Shown: positions 45,059 to 53,464 of the stretch, one piece after another
How positions within the stretch are numbered: the first letter of the stretch is position 1
Layout: each line of letters opens with the position of its first letter
Assembly: GCF_017874715.1 (NCBI RefSeq)
Contig: NZ_JAGGLR010000006.1
Coordinates: forward strand, 372,001-436,000
Reading direction: 5' to 3'
DNA: 64,000 nucleotides
DNA from: Streptomyces iranensis
GTDB lineage: Bacteria; Actinomycetota; Actinomycetes; Streptomycetales; Streptomycetaceae
Notes under the pieces: model-generated
The model's database searches: none
The model's input: the letters and a program-made list of their open reading frames with translations, nothing else
Told to the model about the DNA's origin: nothing
Translations under genes and position numbers: made by a program

Positions 45059-46053
45059 AGTTCTTCTCCCTGGCGTCGCAGCAGCCGCAGATAGACCAGC
45101 GTGACGGCCAGCAGGATCAGCAGCATCACCACGCCGATCGCCGAGCCCAGGCTGTACTGCGAGGACGCGAACGCCTTCTGGTACGCGTACACGTTGAGCA
45201 CCATGTTCTGGCCGGCGATCCCGCCGCCGTTCGTCATGACGTAGATCTGTGTGAAGACCTTGAAGTCCCAGATGATGGACTGGATGGTCACCACGACGAG
45301 GATCGGCCGCAGCATCGGCGCCATGATCGTGCGCCAGATCCGCCAGGCGGAGGCGCCGTCCAGGGCCGCGGCCTCCAGCACCTCGGTGGGGATGGCCCGG
45401 ATGCCCGCGTAGACGGTGACCATCACGAACGGGAACGAGCACCACACGACCTCGAACAGCACCAGGGCGAAGGCGCTGTAGCGGTCGTAGGTCCAGGAGT
45501 AGTTCTCGAAGCCGGAGAGGCCGAGCCACACCAGGACCTTGTTCACCGGTCCGAAGTCCGGGTCGAAGAGGAAGACCCAGACCGTCGAGCCGGTGACCGC
45601 CGGAGTGGCCCAGGCGCCGAGCGCGGCCAGCATCAGCGCCAGCCGCGGAATCGCCCGTACGCGCGTCAGCAGCACCGCCAGCGCACAGCCGACCGCGAGG
45701 GTGGACACCACGCAGACGGCGGCGAAGAGCAGGGTGGCGACGGCGACGTTCCAGAACTCGCTGTCGCCGAACAGCTCGGCGTAGTTGGCGAACCCCTGGA
45801 AGGTGGTCGGTTCACCGCCGCTGACCTGCGCCTGGGTGTACTCCAGGAAGGAGATCAGACCGAGCTGGTAGATGGGGTAGACGAGCAGCCCGCCCAGGAC
45901 GATGAGCGCCGGGGCGAGATAGAGCCAGGGGGTCCAGGTGCCGCGCCGGGAGCCCTTCCCGGATCGGCGCCCGGCCGGGGCGGTGGATCCCGGCCGGGAC
46001 CGGCGGCCCTTGGCGGGGGCTCGCCGGGCGTGCTGTGCGGTGCCGGCGCTCAC
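45055..46053 (-). CDS. Sugar ABC transporter permease (DasB-like)
   Basis: Permease of 332 residues, MalF/DasB type. A basic disordered N-terminus of about 40 residues precedes six membrane helices starting with WLYLAPALIVLGGLLVYPIY. EAA loop EVLEAAALDGASAWRIWRTI. Its ATG overlaps the stop of the binding-protein gene, and its stop overlaps the next permease start. No ATPase gene is present in the operon, typical of Streptomyces systems that share MsiK. Confidence 0.92.
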   Translation of the reverse strand: MSAGTAQHARRAPAKGRRSRPGSTAPAGRRSGKGSRRGTWTPWLYLAPALIVLGGLLVYPIYQLGLISFLEYTQAQVSGGEPTTFQGFANYAELFGDSEFWNVAVATLLFAAVCVVSTLAVGCALAVLLTRVRAIPRLALMLAALGAWATPAVTGSTVWVFLFDPDFGPVNKVLVWLGLSGFENYSWTYDRYSAFALVLFEVVWCSFPFVMVTVYAGIRAIPTEVLEAAALDGASAWRIWRTIMAPMLRPILVVVTIQSIIWDFKVFTQIYVMTNGGGIAGQNMVLNVYAYQKAFASSQYSLGSAIGVVMLLILLAVTLVYLRLLRRQGEEL

Positions 46054-47387
46054 TGCTCGAATGCCTCGTCCATCTTCTTCGCGGCGTCCTGGGTGGCGGC
46101 CGGCACGCTCTTACGGCCGCTGACGATCTCCTGGAACATGGTGGGCAGGACGAGCTGCGCGTCGATGGCCGCCCAGCCGGGCGAGGCGGGCACGAACTTG
46201 GCGCTGTCGTTGAGGGTCTCCACGAAGGGCTTGACGAAGGCGTCCTTGTGGGCGACGTCGCCGCGCACATCGGTGAAGGTGGGCAGGAAGCCCATGGCGT
46301 CGTAGAGCTCGCGCTGGGTCTGCTTCCCGGCGAGGCTCTTGAGCAGGTCCACGGCGATCGTGCGGTGCGAGGTGCTCTTGAGCACCCCGAGGTTGTTCCC
46401 GCCCGCGAAGGCCGGTGCGATGTCGCCCTTCTTCACCCCCGGCAGCGGCACGACCTTGTACTTGCCCTTGGCCTTGCCCGCCTCGATCGCCTGGCGGTTG
46501 AAGTCGCCGCCGATCGCCATGCCCGCCTTGCCCGAGGCGAACGCCTCGACGGTGTCGTTGCCGCCCCACTGGGCGCACTTGGCGGCCGGGCAGTTGTCGT
46601 TGCCGAAGAGCGAGGTGTACGCCTTGACGCCCTTCTGGGCGTCGGCGCTGTCGATGGCCGCCTCGTACTCGTTGGAGCCGAACTTGCCCTTCTCATCGGC
46701 GAGGTCGCCGCCGTTGGCCCAGATGAAGGGCATCGCGCCGTAGGTGTAGGCGCCGCCGACCGCGAGACCGTACAGATCCGGCCGCTCCGAGTGGATCTTC
46801 TTCGCGGTCGCAATCAACTCGTCCTGGGTGGCCGGCGGCTCCAGGTCGAGATCCTTGAAGACGTCCGTCCGGTAGTACAGCGCCCGTACGCCGACGAAGA
46901 GCGGGGCGCCGTAGACCTTGCCGCCGATGGTCAGCGAGTACTTCGCGGTGGGGTCGATATTGGTCGAGTCGACCCAGGCGCCGAACTCCTTGCTGATGTC
47001 CAGCAGCCCGCCGTCCTTGACATAGCCGGCGGTGTCGGTGTTGCCGAACTCGATGACGTCGGGAGCGCTCTTGGGGTCGTTGAAAGCCGCCTTGATCTTC
47101 TGCGCCCGGGTGTCGATGGGAATGTAGGTCACCTCGACGTCGGTTCCGTCGTGCTCCTTCTCGAAGCCGGCGACCGCCGCGTCGATCACCTTCTTCTTGG
47201 GCGCGTTATTGACCTCCTGGAAGAGCCAGACACGCAGCTTGCCGCTCTTCTCGTCCTCCTTGGAGCTGTTGTCGGAGGTGGAGGGGGCACATCCGGTCAT
47301 GGCCAGCCCCGCCAGGGCGAGTGCCACCACGGGCACGGTGACGCGGGAGGACAACCGGGAGGAAACAGAGAGATGGGACGACTTCAT
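46050..47387 (-). CDS. Extracellular sugar-binding lipoprotein
   Basis: Substrate-binding protein of 445 residues, family 1 (MalE/DasA type). The signal peptide ends in the lipobox LAMTGC (Cys near residue 32), so it is anchored on the outer face of the membrane. The mature protein begins with an Asp/Ser/Glu linker. Family segments include TYIPIDTRAQKIKAAFND and GAPLFVGVRALYYRTDVF. Start ATG 47387; a TTG or ATG further up is not supported by a signal. First gene of the operon, preceded by a long palindrome (47398-47433). Ligand presumably N-acetylglucosamine or chitobiose, from the GH20 context. Confidence 0.92.
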   Translation of the reverse strand: MKSSHLSVSSRLSSRVTVPVVALALAGLAMTGCAPSTSDNSSKEDEKSGKLRVWLFQEVNNAPKKKVIDAAVAGFEKEHDGTDVEVTYIPIDTRAQKIKAAFNDPKSAPDVIEFGNTDTAGYVKDGGLLDISKEFGAWVDSTNIDPTAKYSLTIGGKVYGAPLFVGVRALYYRTDVFKDLDLEPPATQDELIATAKKIHSERPDLYGLAVGGAYTYGAMPFIWANGGDLADEKGKFGSNEYEAAIDSADAQKGVKAYTSLFGNDNCPAAKCAQWGGNDTVEAFASGKAGMAIGGDFNRQAIEAGKAKGKYKVVPLPGVKKGDIAPAFAGGNNLGVLKSTSHRTIAVDLLKSLAGKQTQRELYDAMGFLPTFTDVRGDVAHKDAFVKPFVETLNDSAKFVPASPGWAAIDAQLVLPTMFQEIVSGRKSVPAATQDAAKKMDEAFEQ

Positions 47388-47397
47388 AAGGACCCTT

Positions 47398-47433
47398 AAA
47401 CATTTGGCGTTGCAAGTAATGCAACGCATGTTT
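47398..47433. promoter_or_regulatory. Palindromic operator upstream of the sugar ABC operon
   Basis: Nested inverted repeats: inner CGTTGCA-AGTAA-TGCAACG (47408-47426) and outer AAACAT (47398-47403) / ATGTTT (47428-47433). It lies 11 bases before the start codon on the minus strand. It does not resemble the DasR site (TGGTCTAGACCA type), so another repressor, perhaps LacI or ROK, is likely. Confidence 0.75.
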
Positions 47434-47544
47434 CGCTCAGCACAATATGCGTGAGGCTAGGGAACCTTGAGCGACCCCACAAGAGGTCTGAACCACTTCG
47501 TGATAAAGCGAGCCGAAGCACTCCGCGACAAAAGGAACTTCGCG

Positions 47545-47955
47545 CTAGCGACGCGGCAACTCCTCGCCCGGATAGGCGGGTTCAACATACGGCACGGCCT
47601 CCACCCGCGCACCCGCTTCCGCCAGGCGCTCGACCACCCGGTCCCAGTCCGGCCAGGTCTTCCGGAACCGCTCCAGAACGCGGTCGCTGGCCACCAGCAC
47701 CACATCGGCGCCCGGGTCCTCCGCCCACTCCAGGAGTCTGGGAAGGGTCGGCTGGGCGACCGACATCACGCACCCGCCGGAGAGCCGGTAGCCCCGCTCG
47801 GCGGCCAGCCGCCCGCACCGCTCCAGCTGGGCGTCCCAGTCCTTCTCGAACTGGCAGTAGGCGCTGGCGCCTTCCGCTTCGGGCTCGTCGACCTCACGCG
47901 CCCCGAACACCAGATAGGCGGCCCGCGCCGCCCCGTTCTCCGTACGCCCGCTCAT
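47545..47955 (-). CDS. Conserved protein with resolvase-like fold pattern (136 aa)
   Basis: Unnamed Streptomyces protein. The sequence order resembles a serine-recombinase catalytic domain: strand AAYLVFG, helix QLERCGRLAAERGYRLSGG, helix TLPRLLEWAEDPGADVVLVA, then SDRVLERFRKTW and VVERLAEAGARVEAVPY. The Arg-x-Ser nucleophile motif is absent, so enzymatic recombination is not expected. It lies downstream of a DUF3039 gene, separated by a strong terminator. Function unknown; a structural homology search would decide. Confidence 0.7.
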   Translation of the reverse strand: MSGRTENGAARAAYLVFGAREVDEPEAEGASAYCQFEKDWDAQLERCGRLAAERGYRLSGGCVMSVAQPTLPRLLEWAEDPGADVVLVASDRVLERFRKTWPDWDRVVERLAEAGARVEAVPYVEPAYPGEELPRR

Positions 47956-48005
47956 GGGCCGACCCTACTGGGGCCGTCCGGCGCGCGGCAGGGCGCACAA
48001 GGCAC

Positions 48006-48054
48006 GGCACGCCCGGCCCGCGACCCCGTCTCGGGATCGCGGGCCGGGCGTGCC
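48006..48054 (-). terminator. Terminator after DUF3039 gene
   Basis: Perfect 18-bp stem GGCACGCCCGGCCCGCGA / TCGCGGGCCGGGCGTGCC, loop about 13 bases. Confidence 0.9.
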
Positions 48055-48102
48055 GTCTGTTCGCGCGAGGCTTTTCGTCAGCGCCCAGGGCCGACGGACC
48101 GG

Positions 48103-48390
48103 CTACTTCTTGCCGTCGCCGTCCTTGCCCTTGTCGCCGCCGGCGCCCATGCCCTCGAAGATCTCCTTGCACATGGGGCAGACCGGGTACTTCTTCGGGT
48201 CACGACCCGGGACCCAGACCTTGCCGCAGAGTGCGACGACGGGAGATCCGGAGAGGGCGCTCTCCATGATCTTGTCTTTCTGTACATAGTGGGCATAGCG
48301 CTCGTGGTCGCCGTCACCGTGCGACACCTGCGGTGTCGGCTCAACGAGGGTCCCCGTGCCTGCCCCGCGCTCGGGCTCAAGAGTGCTCAT
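48103..48390 (-). CDS. DUF3039 family protein (95 aa)
   Basis: Conserved actinobacterial small protein. The signature is ALCGKVWVPGRDPKKYPVCP followed by CKEIFE: Cys residues at about 54, 70 and 73 probably make a zinc site. Acidic N-terminus and Gly/Lys-rich C-terminal tail. Start ATG 48390. Close to the YqgE gene; DUF3039, YqgE and murA are neighbours in many Streptomyces genomes. Biochemical role unknown. Confidence 0.85.
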   Translation of the reverse strand: MSTLEPERGAGTGTLVEPTPQVSHGDGDHERYAHYVQKDKIMESALSGSPVVALCGKVWVPGRDPKKYPVCPMCKEIFEGMGAGGDKGKDGDGKK

Positions 48391-48411
48391 ACAGCCCTAG
48401 GGTACTCATGC

Positions 48412-48999
48412 CTAGTTGAGAGAAGGGTCGTCCGGATACGTGGCGACCATGGCCAGCTCACTGCGCTGGCGGCGCAGCACCGACCGCCACAACCGCTCGG
48501 GGGCGGGCGAGGACACATCGCCCGGCTCGGACTCCACCACGTACCACGCGCCCTCGGCGAGCTCGTCCTCCAGCTGGCCGGGCCCCCAACCCGCGTAACC
48601 GGCGAAGATGCGCAACGAGCCCACGGCCGCCGCCAGCAGCTCCGGCGGCGCCTCCAGGTCCACCAGGCCGATGGCGCCGTGCACTCTGCGCCAACCGAGT
48701 GGCCCGTCCTCGCTGCGCGCCGAGGACCGGCCCGACTCGCCCGGTACGACGGCCACGCCCAGCGCCGAGTCCAGCGAGACCGGACCGCCCTGGAAGACCA
48801 CCCCCGGCTCCCCGGCCAGCGAGGCCCACGACTCCAGGATGTCGCTCACCCCCACCGGGGTCGGGCGGTTCAGGACCACGCCGAGCGAGCCCTCCTCGTC
48901 ATGGTCGAGGAGGAGCACCACCGCACGGTCGAAATTCGGGTCAGCAAGCGCCGGTGTCGCGACAAGCAGCCGTCCTGTGAGCGAGGACACCTCGGTCAT
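48412..48999 (-). CDS. YqgE/AlgH family protein (UPF0301)
   Basis: Protein of 195 residues of the widespread YqgE/AlgH family, whose molecular function is unsettled. Typical segments are LTGRLLVATPALADPNFDRA, VVLLLDHDEEGSLGVVLNRP, VFQGGPVSL and YAGWGPGQLEDELAEGAW. Start ATG 48999 (MTEVSS) matches the family; another ATG six codons upstream is possible. Divergent from murA. Confidence 0.92.
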   Translation of the reverse strand: MTEVSSLTGRLLVATPALADPNFDRAVVLLLDHDEEGSLGVVLNRPTPVGVSDILESWASLAGEPGVVFQGGPVSLDSALGVAVVPGESGRSSARSEDGPLGWRRVHGAIGLVDLEAPPELLAAAVGSLRIFAGYAGWGPGQLEDELAEGAWYVVESEPGDVSSPAPERLWRSVLRRQRSELAMVATYPDDPSLN

Positions 49000-49254
49000 G
49001 GCCACATGATCCCCCATATCCGGGCCCGAGGGGGAGTGGAAGTCGAGTCCCGTATGAGAGCAGGTCGGGGCGCAAGACAGCAGATGCGGCGCACGTGACT
49101 GTGGGCCTTTCGATCGAAACGGAACGTGTTGCGTCGCCTACGGGGTGACGCAAAGGGTGCAAGAGCCTTACGGAGGCGGTCTCCGGGGCTATTACTCTTG
49201 CCCTTTGGCCCTTGTGCCTTTTGGCCCTTGCCCGTCTCAGGAACGCGAGACCAG

Positions 49255-50598
49255 ATGACCCGCTCGAACGATGTCCTGCTCGTCCATGGCGGCACCCCGC
49301 TCGAAGGCGAGATCCGTGTCCGCGGCGCGAAGAACCTCGTGCCGAAGGCCATGGTGGCCGCCCTGCTCGGCAGTGCGCCCAGCAGGCTGCGCAACGTCCC
49401 CGACATCCGCGATGTGCGGGTGGTGCGCGGGCTGCTGCAGCTGCACGGCGTGACGGTGCGCCCCGGTGACGAGTCCGGTGAGCTGGTGCTCGATCCCACG
49501 CATGTGGAGAGCGCCAATGTCGCCGACATCGACGCACACGCAGGTTCCTCGCGGATCCCGATCCTCTTCTGCGGCCCGCTGCTGCACCGCCTCGGCCACG
49601 CCTTCATCCCGGGCCTGGGCGGCTGCGACATCGGCGGCCGGCCGATCGACTTCCACTTCGACGTGCTGCGCCAGTTCGGGGCGACGATCGAGAAGCGGGC
49701 GGACGGCCAGTACCTGGAGGCCCCGCACCGGCTGCGCGGCACCAAGATCCGGCTGCCGTACCCGTCGGTGGGCTCCACCGAGCAGGTGCTGCTGACGGCG
49801 GTGCTCGCCGAGGGTGTGACGGAACTCTCCAACGCGGCGGTCGAGCCGGAGATCGAGGACCTCATCTGCGTACTGCAGAAGATGGGCGCCATCATCTCCA
49901 TGGACACCGACCGTACGATCCGGATCACCGGTGTCGACCAGCTCGGCGGCTACAACCACCGCGCCCTCCCGGACCGCCTGGAGGCCGCCTCCTGGGCGAG
50001 CGCGGCACTGGCCACCGAGGGTGGCATCTATGTGCGCGGCGCCCGCCAGCGCGAGATGATGACCTTCCTGAACACCTACCGCAAGGTCGGCGGCGCCTTC
50101 GACATCGGTGACGAGGGCATACGGTTCTGGCACCCGGGCGGCAAGCTCAACGCGATCGCCCTGGAGACCGACGTACACCCCGGCTTCCAGACGGACTGGC
50201 AGCAGCCGCTGGTGGTGGCCCTGACCCAGGCGTCGGGCCTGTCCATCGTCCACGAGACGGTCTACGAGTCCCGGCTGGGCTTCACCTCGGCGCTCAACCA
50301 GATGGGCGCGCACATCCAGCTCTACCGCGAATGCCTGGGCGGCTCCGCGTGCCGGTTCGGCCAGCGTAACTTCCTGCACTCCGCGGTCGTCTCGGGACCC
50401 ACCAAGCTCCAGGGCTCCGACCTGGTCATCCCCGACCTCCGCGGCGGCTTCTCTTACCTGATCGCGGCCCTGGCCGCCCAGGGCACCTCGCGGGTCCACG
50501 GCATCGACCTGATCAACCGCGGCTACGAGAACTTCATGGAGAAGCTCGTGGAGCTGGGCGCGAAGGTCGAGCTCCCGGGCGGCGGCAACACCGCGTAG
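49255..50598 (+). CDS. murA: UDP-N-acetylglucosamine 1-carboxyvinyltransferase
   Basis: First committed step of peptidoglycan synthesis: transfers enolpyruvate from PEP to UDP-GlcNAc in the cytoplasm. The 447 residues form the EPSP-synthase-type inside-out barrel. The substrate contact RGAKNLVPK (K26-N27) and the catalytic loop LGGCDIGGRP with Cys124 (equivalent of Cys115, the fosfomycin target) are intact, so the protein should be fosfomycin sensitive. ATG 49255 gives the normal family N-terminus. Monocistronic; a strong terminator separates it from the convergent HU gene. Confidence 0.96.
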   Translation: MTRSNDVLLVHGGTPLEGEIRVRGAKNLVPKAMVAALLGSAPSRLRNVPDIRDVRVVRGLLQLHGVTVRPGDESGELVLDPTHVESANVADIDAHAGSSRIPILFCGPLLHRLGHAFIPGLGGCDIGGRPIDFHFDVLRQFGATIEKRADGQYLEAPHRLRGTKIRLPYPSVGSTEQVLLTAVLAEGVTELSNAAVEPEIEDLICVLQKMGAIISMDTDRTIRITGVDQLGGYNHRALPDRLEAASWASAALATEGGIYVRGARQREMMTFLNTYRKVGGAFDIGDEGIRFWHPGGKLNAIALETDVHPGFQTDWQQPLVVALTQASGLSIVHETVYESRLGFTSALNQMGAHIQLYRECLGGSACRFGQRNFLHSAVVSGPTKLQGSDLVIPDLRGGFSYLIAALAAQGTSRVHGIDLINRGYENFMEKLVELGAKVELPGGGNTA

Positions 50599-50692
50599 GG
50601 AGCTCCCGGGCGGCGGGGAAAACGCCGTGTAGAGCCTCCTGGGGCCTCGTGGAGGCTCGTGGATGGGCCTCAGGGCCCGTAGGAGCGCCGAA

Positions 50693-50722
50693 GGGGCGGC
50701 CACCCTCACGGGTGGCCGCCCC
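50693..50722. terminator. Bidirectional terminator murA/hupA
   Basis: Perfect 13-bp stem GGGGCGGCCACCC / GGGTGGCCGCCCC with loop TCAC. Confidence 0.92.
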
Positions 50723-50738
50723 TCTCATTCGCGGGGGC

Positions 50739-51020
50739 TTACTTGCCCTTGGCGGCTTCCTTGAGCTTGGAGCCCGCGGACACCTTCACGCTGTAGCCGG
50801 CCGGGATCTCGATCGGCTCACCGGTCTGCGGGTTGCGCGCGGTGCGAGCGGCACGGTGGGTGCGCTCGAAGGTCAGGAAGCCGGGGATGGTGACCTTCTC
50901 GTCGCCCTTCGCGACGACCTCACCAGTCACCTCGGCGAGGGCGGCCAGCACGGCGTCGGCGTCCTTTCGGGTCACCTCGGCGCGCTCGGACAGAGCGGCC
51001 ACCAGCTCACTGCGGTTCAT
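50739..51020 (-). CDS. hupA: HU-family nucleoid protein
   Basis: Histone-like HU of 93 residues that bends and compacts DNA as a dimer. Sequence MNRSELVAALSERAEVTRKD, then the beta arm region FERTHRAARTARNPQTGEPI with the intercalating Pro in the NPQTG position. Lacks the long Lys/Ala tail of HupS, so it is the HupA type of vegetative growth. Convergent to murA. Confidence 0.95.
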   Translation of the reverse strand: MNRSELVAALSERAEVTRKDADAVLAALAEVTGEVVAKGDEKVTIPGFLTFERTHRAARTARNPQTGEPIEIPAGYSVKVSAGSKLKEAAKGK

Positions 51021-51275
51021 GTTGTACTCCCGTGTTCATCTTGCCAATGAGGCGTGAGATCGAAGCCGATGCTGCCAGGGCCCTCGGACAGTCCCCGGAC
51101 CCGGGTCTGCTGTTCAGACCCTCGCGCCCGGAACGCATCCTGCCCCCACCTGTGGCGGGAATGCCAATCCGGAGCCCTGGAGAGTCACACGAAAAGCGCC
51201 GTGGCGGTCGTTTTCCTGTCCGCCACCCTATGGCCGCTTCCGGGACCCCGGAGCGCGCGACGCGCCGTACCCCGC

Positions 51276-52697
51276 CTAGACCGCAGTGGTACCGGTCACA
51301 GCGCGGGCCGCGTCTCGCACGGCCCCGGCGACCGCCCCCGCGACCTTGTCGTTGAAGACGCTCGGAATGATGTAGTTGGCATTGAGCTCGTCGTCGTGGA
51401 CGACGTCGGCGAGCGCACCGGCAGCAGCCAGCATCATCTCGGTGTTCACCGTACGCGACTGCGCGTCCAGCAAACCACGGAAAACGCCCGGGAACACCAG
51501 GACATTGTTGATCTGGTTCGGGAAGTCCGAGCGTCCGGTGGCGACCACGGCGGCGGTCTGGCGGGCGATCGCCGGGTCCACCTCGGGGTCCGGATTGGCC
51601 AGTGCGAAGACGATCGCGCCGTCCGCCATGGCGGCCACGTCGTCGCCGGAGAGCACGTTCGGGGCCGAGACGCCGATGAAGACGTCCGCGCCCCGCACGG
51701 CCTCGCGCAGGGTGCCCGTGACGCCCTCAGGGTTGGTGTTGTCGGCGATCCAGCGCAGCGGGGACTCCGGGTCGGCGGAGACCAGGTCCTGCCGCCCGGC
51801 GTGCACCACCCCGTGGATGTCGGCCACCACCGCGTGCCGTACGCCCGCGGCGATCAGCAGCCGCAGGATGGCCGTGCCGGCGGCGCCCGCGCCGGACATG
51901 ACGACCCTCACATCCTCGATCTTCTTGTCGACCACCCGCAGCGCGTTGGTGAGGGCGGCCAGCACCACGATCGCGGTGCCGTGCTGGTCGTCGTGGAAGA
52001 CCGGGATGTCCACGGCCTCGCGCAGCCGCGCCTCGATCTCGAAGCAGCGGGGTGCGGAGATGTCCTCCAGGTTGATCCCGGCGAAGCCGGGGGCGATGGC
52101 CTTCACGATCGCGACGATCTCGTCGGTGTCCTGGGTGTCCAGGCAGATCGGCCAGGCGTCGATGCCCGCGAACCGCTTGAAGAGCGCCGCCTTGCCCTCC
52201 ATGACCGGCAGGGCGGCCTTGGGGCCGATGTTGCCGAGGCCCAGCACCGCGGAGCCGTCGGTGACGACGGCCACACTGTTGCGCTTGATGGTGAGGCGGC
52301 GGGCGTCCTCGGGGTTGTCCGCGATGGCCTGGCAGACCCGGGCCACGCCCGGGGTGTAGACCATGGAGAGATCGTCACGGTTGCGGATGGGGTGTTTCGA
52401 CGACATCTCGATCTTGCCGCCGAGGTGCATCAGGAACGTACGGTCGGAGACCTTGCCGAGCGAGACACCCTCGATGCCCCGCAGCTTCTCCACGATCTCC
52501 TGGGCGTGCGCGGTCGAGGTCGCGGCGATGGTCACGTCGATACGGAGCTTCTCGTGGCCGGAGGCGGTCACATCGAGGCCCGTTACCGAGCCACCGGAGG
52601 ACTCCACGGCCGTGGTCAGCTGGCTGACCGCGGTTCCGCTCGCGGGCACCTCCAGCCGGACCGTCATCGAGTACGAGACGCTGGGCGCCGTTGCCAT
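51276..52697 (-). CDS. NAD-dependent malic enzyme with N-terminal ACT domain
   Basis: Oxidative decarboxylation of malate to pyruvate, cytoplasmic. The 473 residues have an N-terminal ACT-like regulatory domain (about 1-90, MTVRLEVPASGTAVSQLTTA). The malic domain includes YTPGVARVCQAIA and KRNSVAVVTDGSAVLGLGNI, then the NAD domain GAGAAGTAILRLL. Catalytic Lys and the metal ligands in VFHDDQHGTAIV are present. Start ATG 52697 (MATAPSVS), with AGAGGAAG upstream; ATG 52727 is an alternative. Matches the location of the S. coelicolor malic enzyme next to hupA. Confidence 0.93.
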   Translation of the reverse strand: MATAPSVSYSMTVRLEVPASGTAVSQLTTAVESSGGSVTGLDVTASGHEKLRIDVTIAATSTAHAQEIVEKLRGIEGVSLGKVSDRTFLMHLGGKIEMSSKHPIRNRDDLSMVYTPGVARVCQAIADNPEDARRLTIKRNSVAVVTDGSAVLGLGNIGPKAALPVMEGKAALFKRFAGIDAWPICLDTQDTDEIVAIVKAIAPGFAGINLEDISAPRCFEIEARLREAVDIPVFHDDQHGTAIVVLAALTNALRVVDKKIEDVRVVMSGAGAAGTAILRLLIAAGVRHAVVADIHGVVHAGRQDLVSADPESPLRWIADNTNPEGVTGTLREAVRGADVFIGVSAPNVLSGDDVAAMADGAIVFALANPDPEVDPAIARQTAAVVATGRSDFPNQINNVLVFPGVFRGLLDAQSRTVNTEMMLAAAGALADVVHDDELNANYIIPSVFNDKVAGAVAGAVRDAARAVTGTTAV

Positions 52698-52976
52698 GGC
52701 CTGCTTCCTCTGCTTTCCCTTGTTCATGCTCTCCGGGCCTCGGGATGCCGGGCCACGTCCTCAGATGGTTACACCTACCTCTGGGTACGGGGTAACCCGG
52801 CCCGACTTTCGGACATATTGTTCTGACATAGCAGAGTGGGGTCAGGCGAGTGGAAAGCCCCACTCCTTCGCGGGAACGCCTGGCGAGGCGGGCCGCCCGC
52901 CGCAGCCGCCGCCCTAGGCTCTGGCGCGCTACAGCGTCGTAAGGACGTCGAGGAAGAGACAACGAGGAGCGCGGGC

Positions 52977-53186
52977 ATGGCTCAGGGCACCGTGAAGTGG
53001 TTCAACGCCGAGAAGGGCTACGGCTTCATCGCCCAGGAGGACGGCGGACCGGATGTCTTCGTCCACTACAGCTCGATCGACGGCAGCGGCTACCGCAGCC
53101 TGGTCGACGAGCAGCGGGTCGAATTCCAGATCGTGCAGGGCCGCAAGGGCCCACAAGCGGAAGAGGTCCGCATCCTGGGCGGCTGA
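52977..53186 (+). CDS. Cold-shock domain protein
   Basis: Single OB-fold RNA chaperone of 69 residues. RNP1 KGYGFIAQ and RNP2 DVFVHYSSI are intact, and [17 protein letters not shown] is the standard N-terminus. ATG 52977 has GAGGAG ten bases upstream. Monocistronic, followed by intergenic repeat sequence. Likely an abundant RNA-binding protein rather than strictly cold induced, as for most Streptomyces copies. Confidence 0.95.
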   Translation: MAQGTVKWFNAEKGYGFIAQEDGGPDVFVHYSSIDGSGYRSLVDEQRVEFQIVQGRKGPQAEEVRILGG

Positions 53187-53411
53187 CGCCGCCGGGCGCG
53201 GACCTCTCGCGGAAGAGATGGAAAGTGGCACCGACCCGCCATGCTCGCCTCGCGGCAAGTGGTCGCTCGAAGCGACGAAGGTTGGGCCCGGGGGCTTGGA
53301 TCGGGCCGGTGCCACGTCAAGGCTAACAAACAGGCCCGGGAAGGGATTCCCCTCCCGGGGGTGGATTTTGGAGGCCCTCCGAGCACCGGGCATTTGAGTG
53401 CACCGGGCGCG

Positions 53412-53456
53412 GGGGTCCTCCGGCCGGGGGCACCTCCCAGCGGTAGCTGGGGGAGA
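53412..53456. repeat. Dispersed Streptomyces-type intergenic hairpin
   Basis: Contains CTCCCAGCGGTAGCTGGGGGAG (two arms with a short loop) preceded by GGGGGCACCTC, a unit I know as frequent between Streptomyces genes. Adjacent to the 3' end of helD, so it may act as terminator. Confidence 0.65.
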
Positions 53457-53464
53457 ACCAAGCC

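Noticed and set aside
42284..45094. 936-codon plus-strand frame across hexosaminidase and permease
   Set aside because: Antisense shadow; minus strand carries GH20 catalytic and permease EAA motifs.
47388..47544. DasR (dre) site upstream of the sugar-binding protein gene
   Set aside because: No TGGTCTAGACCA-like sequence; a different palindrome is present.
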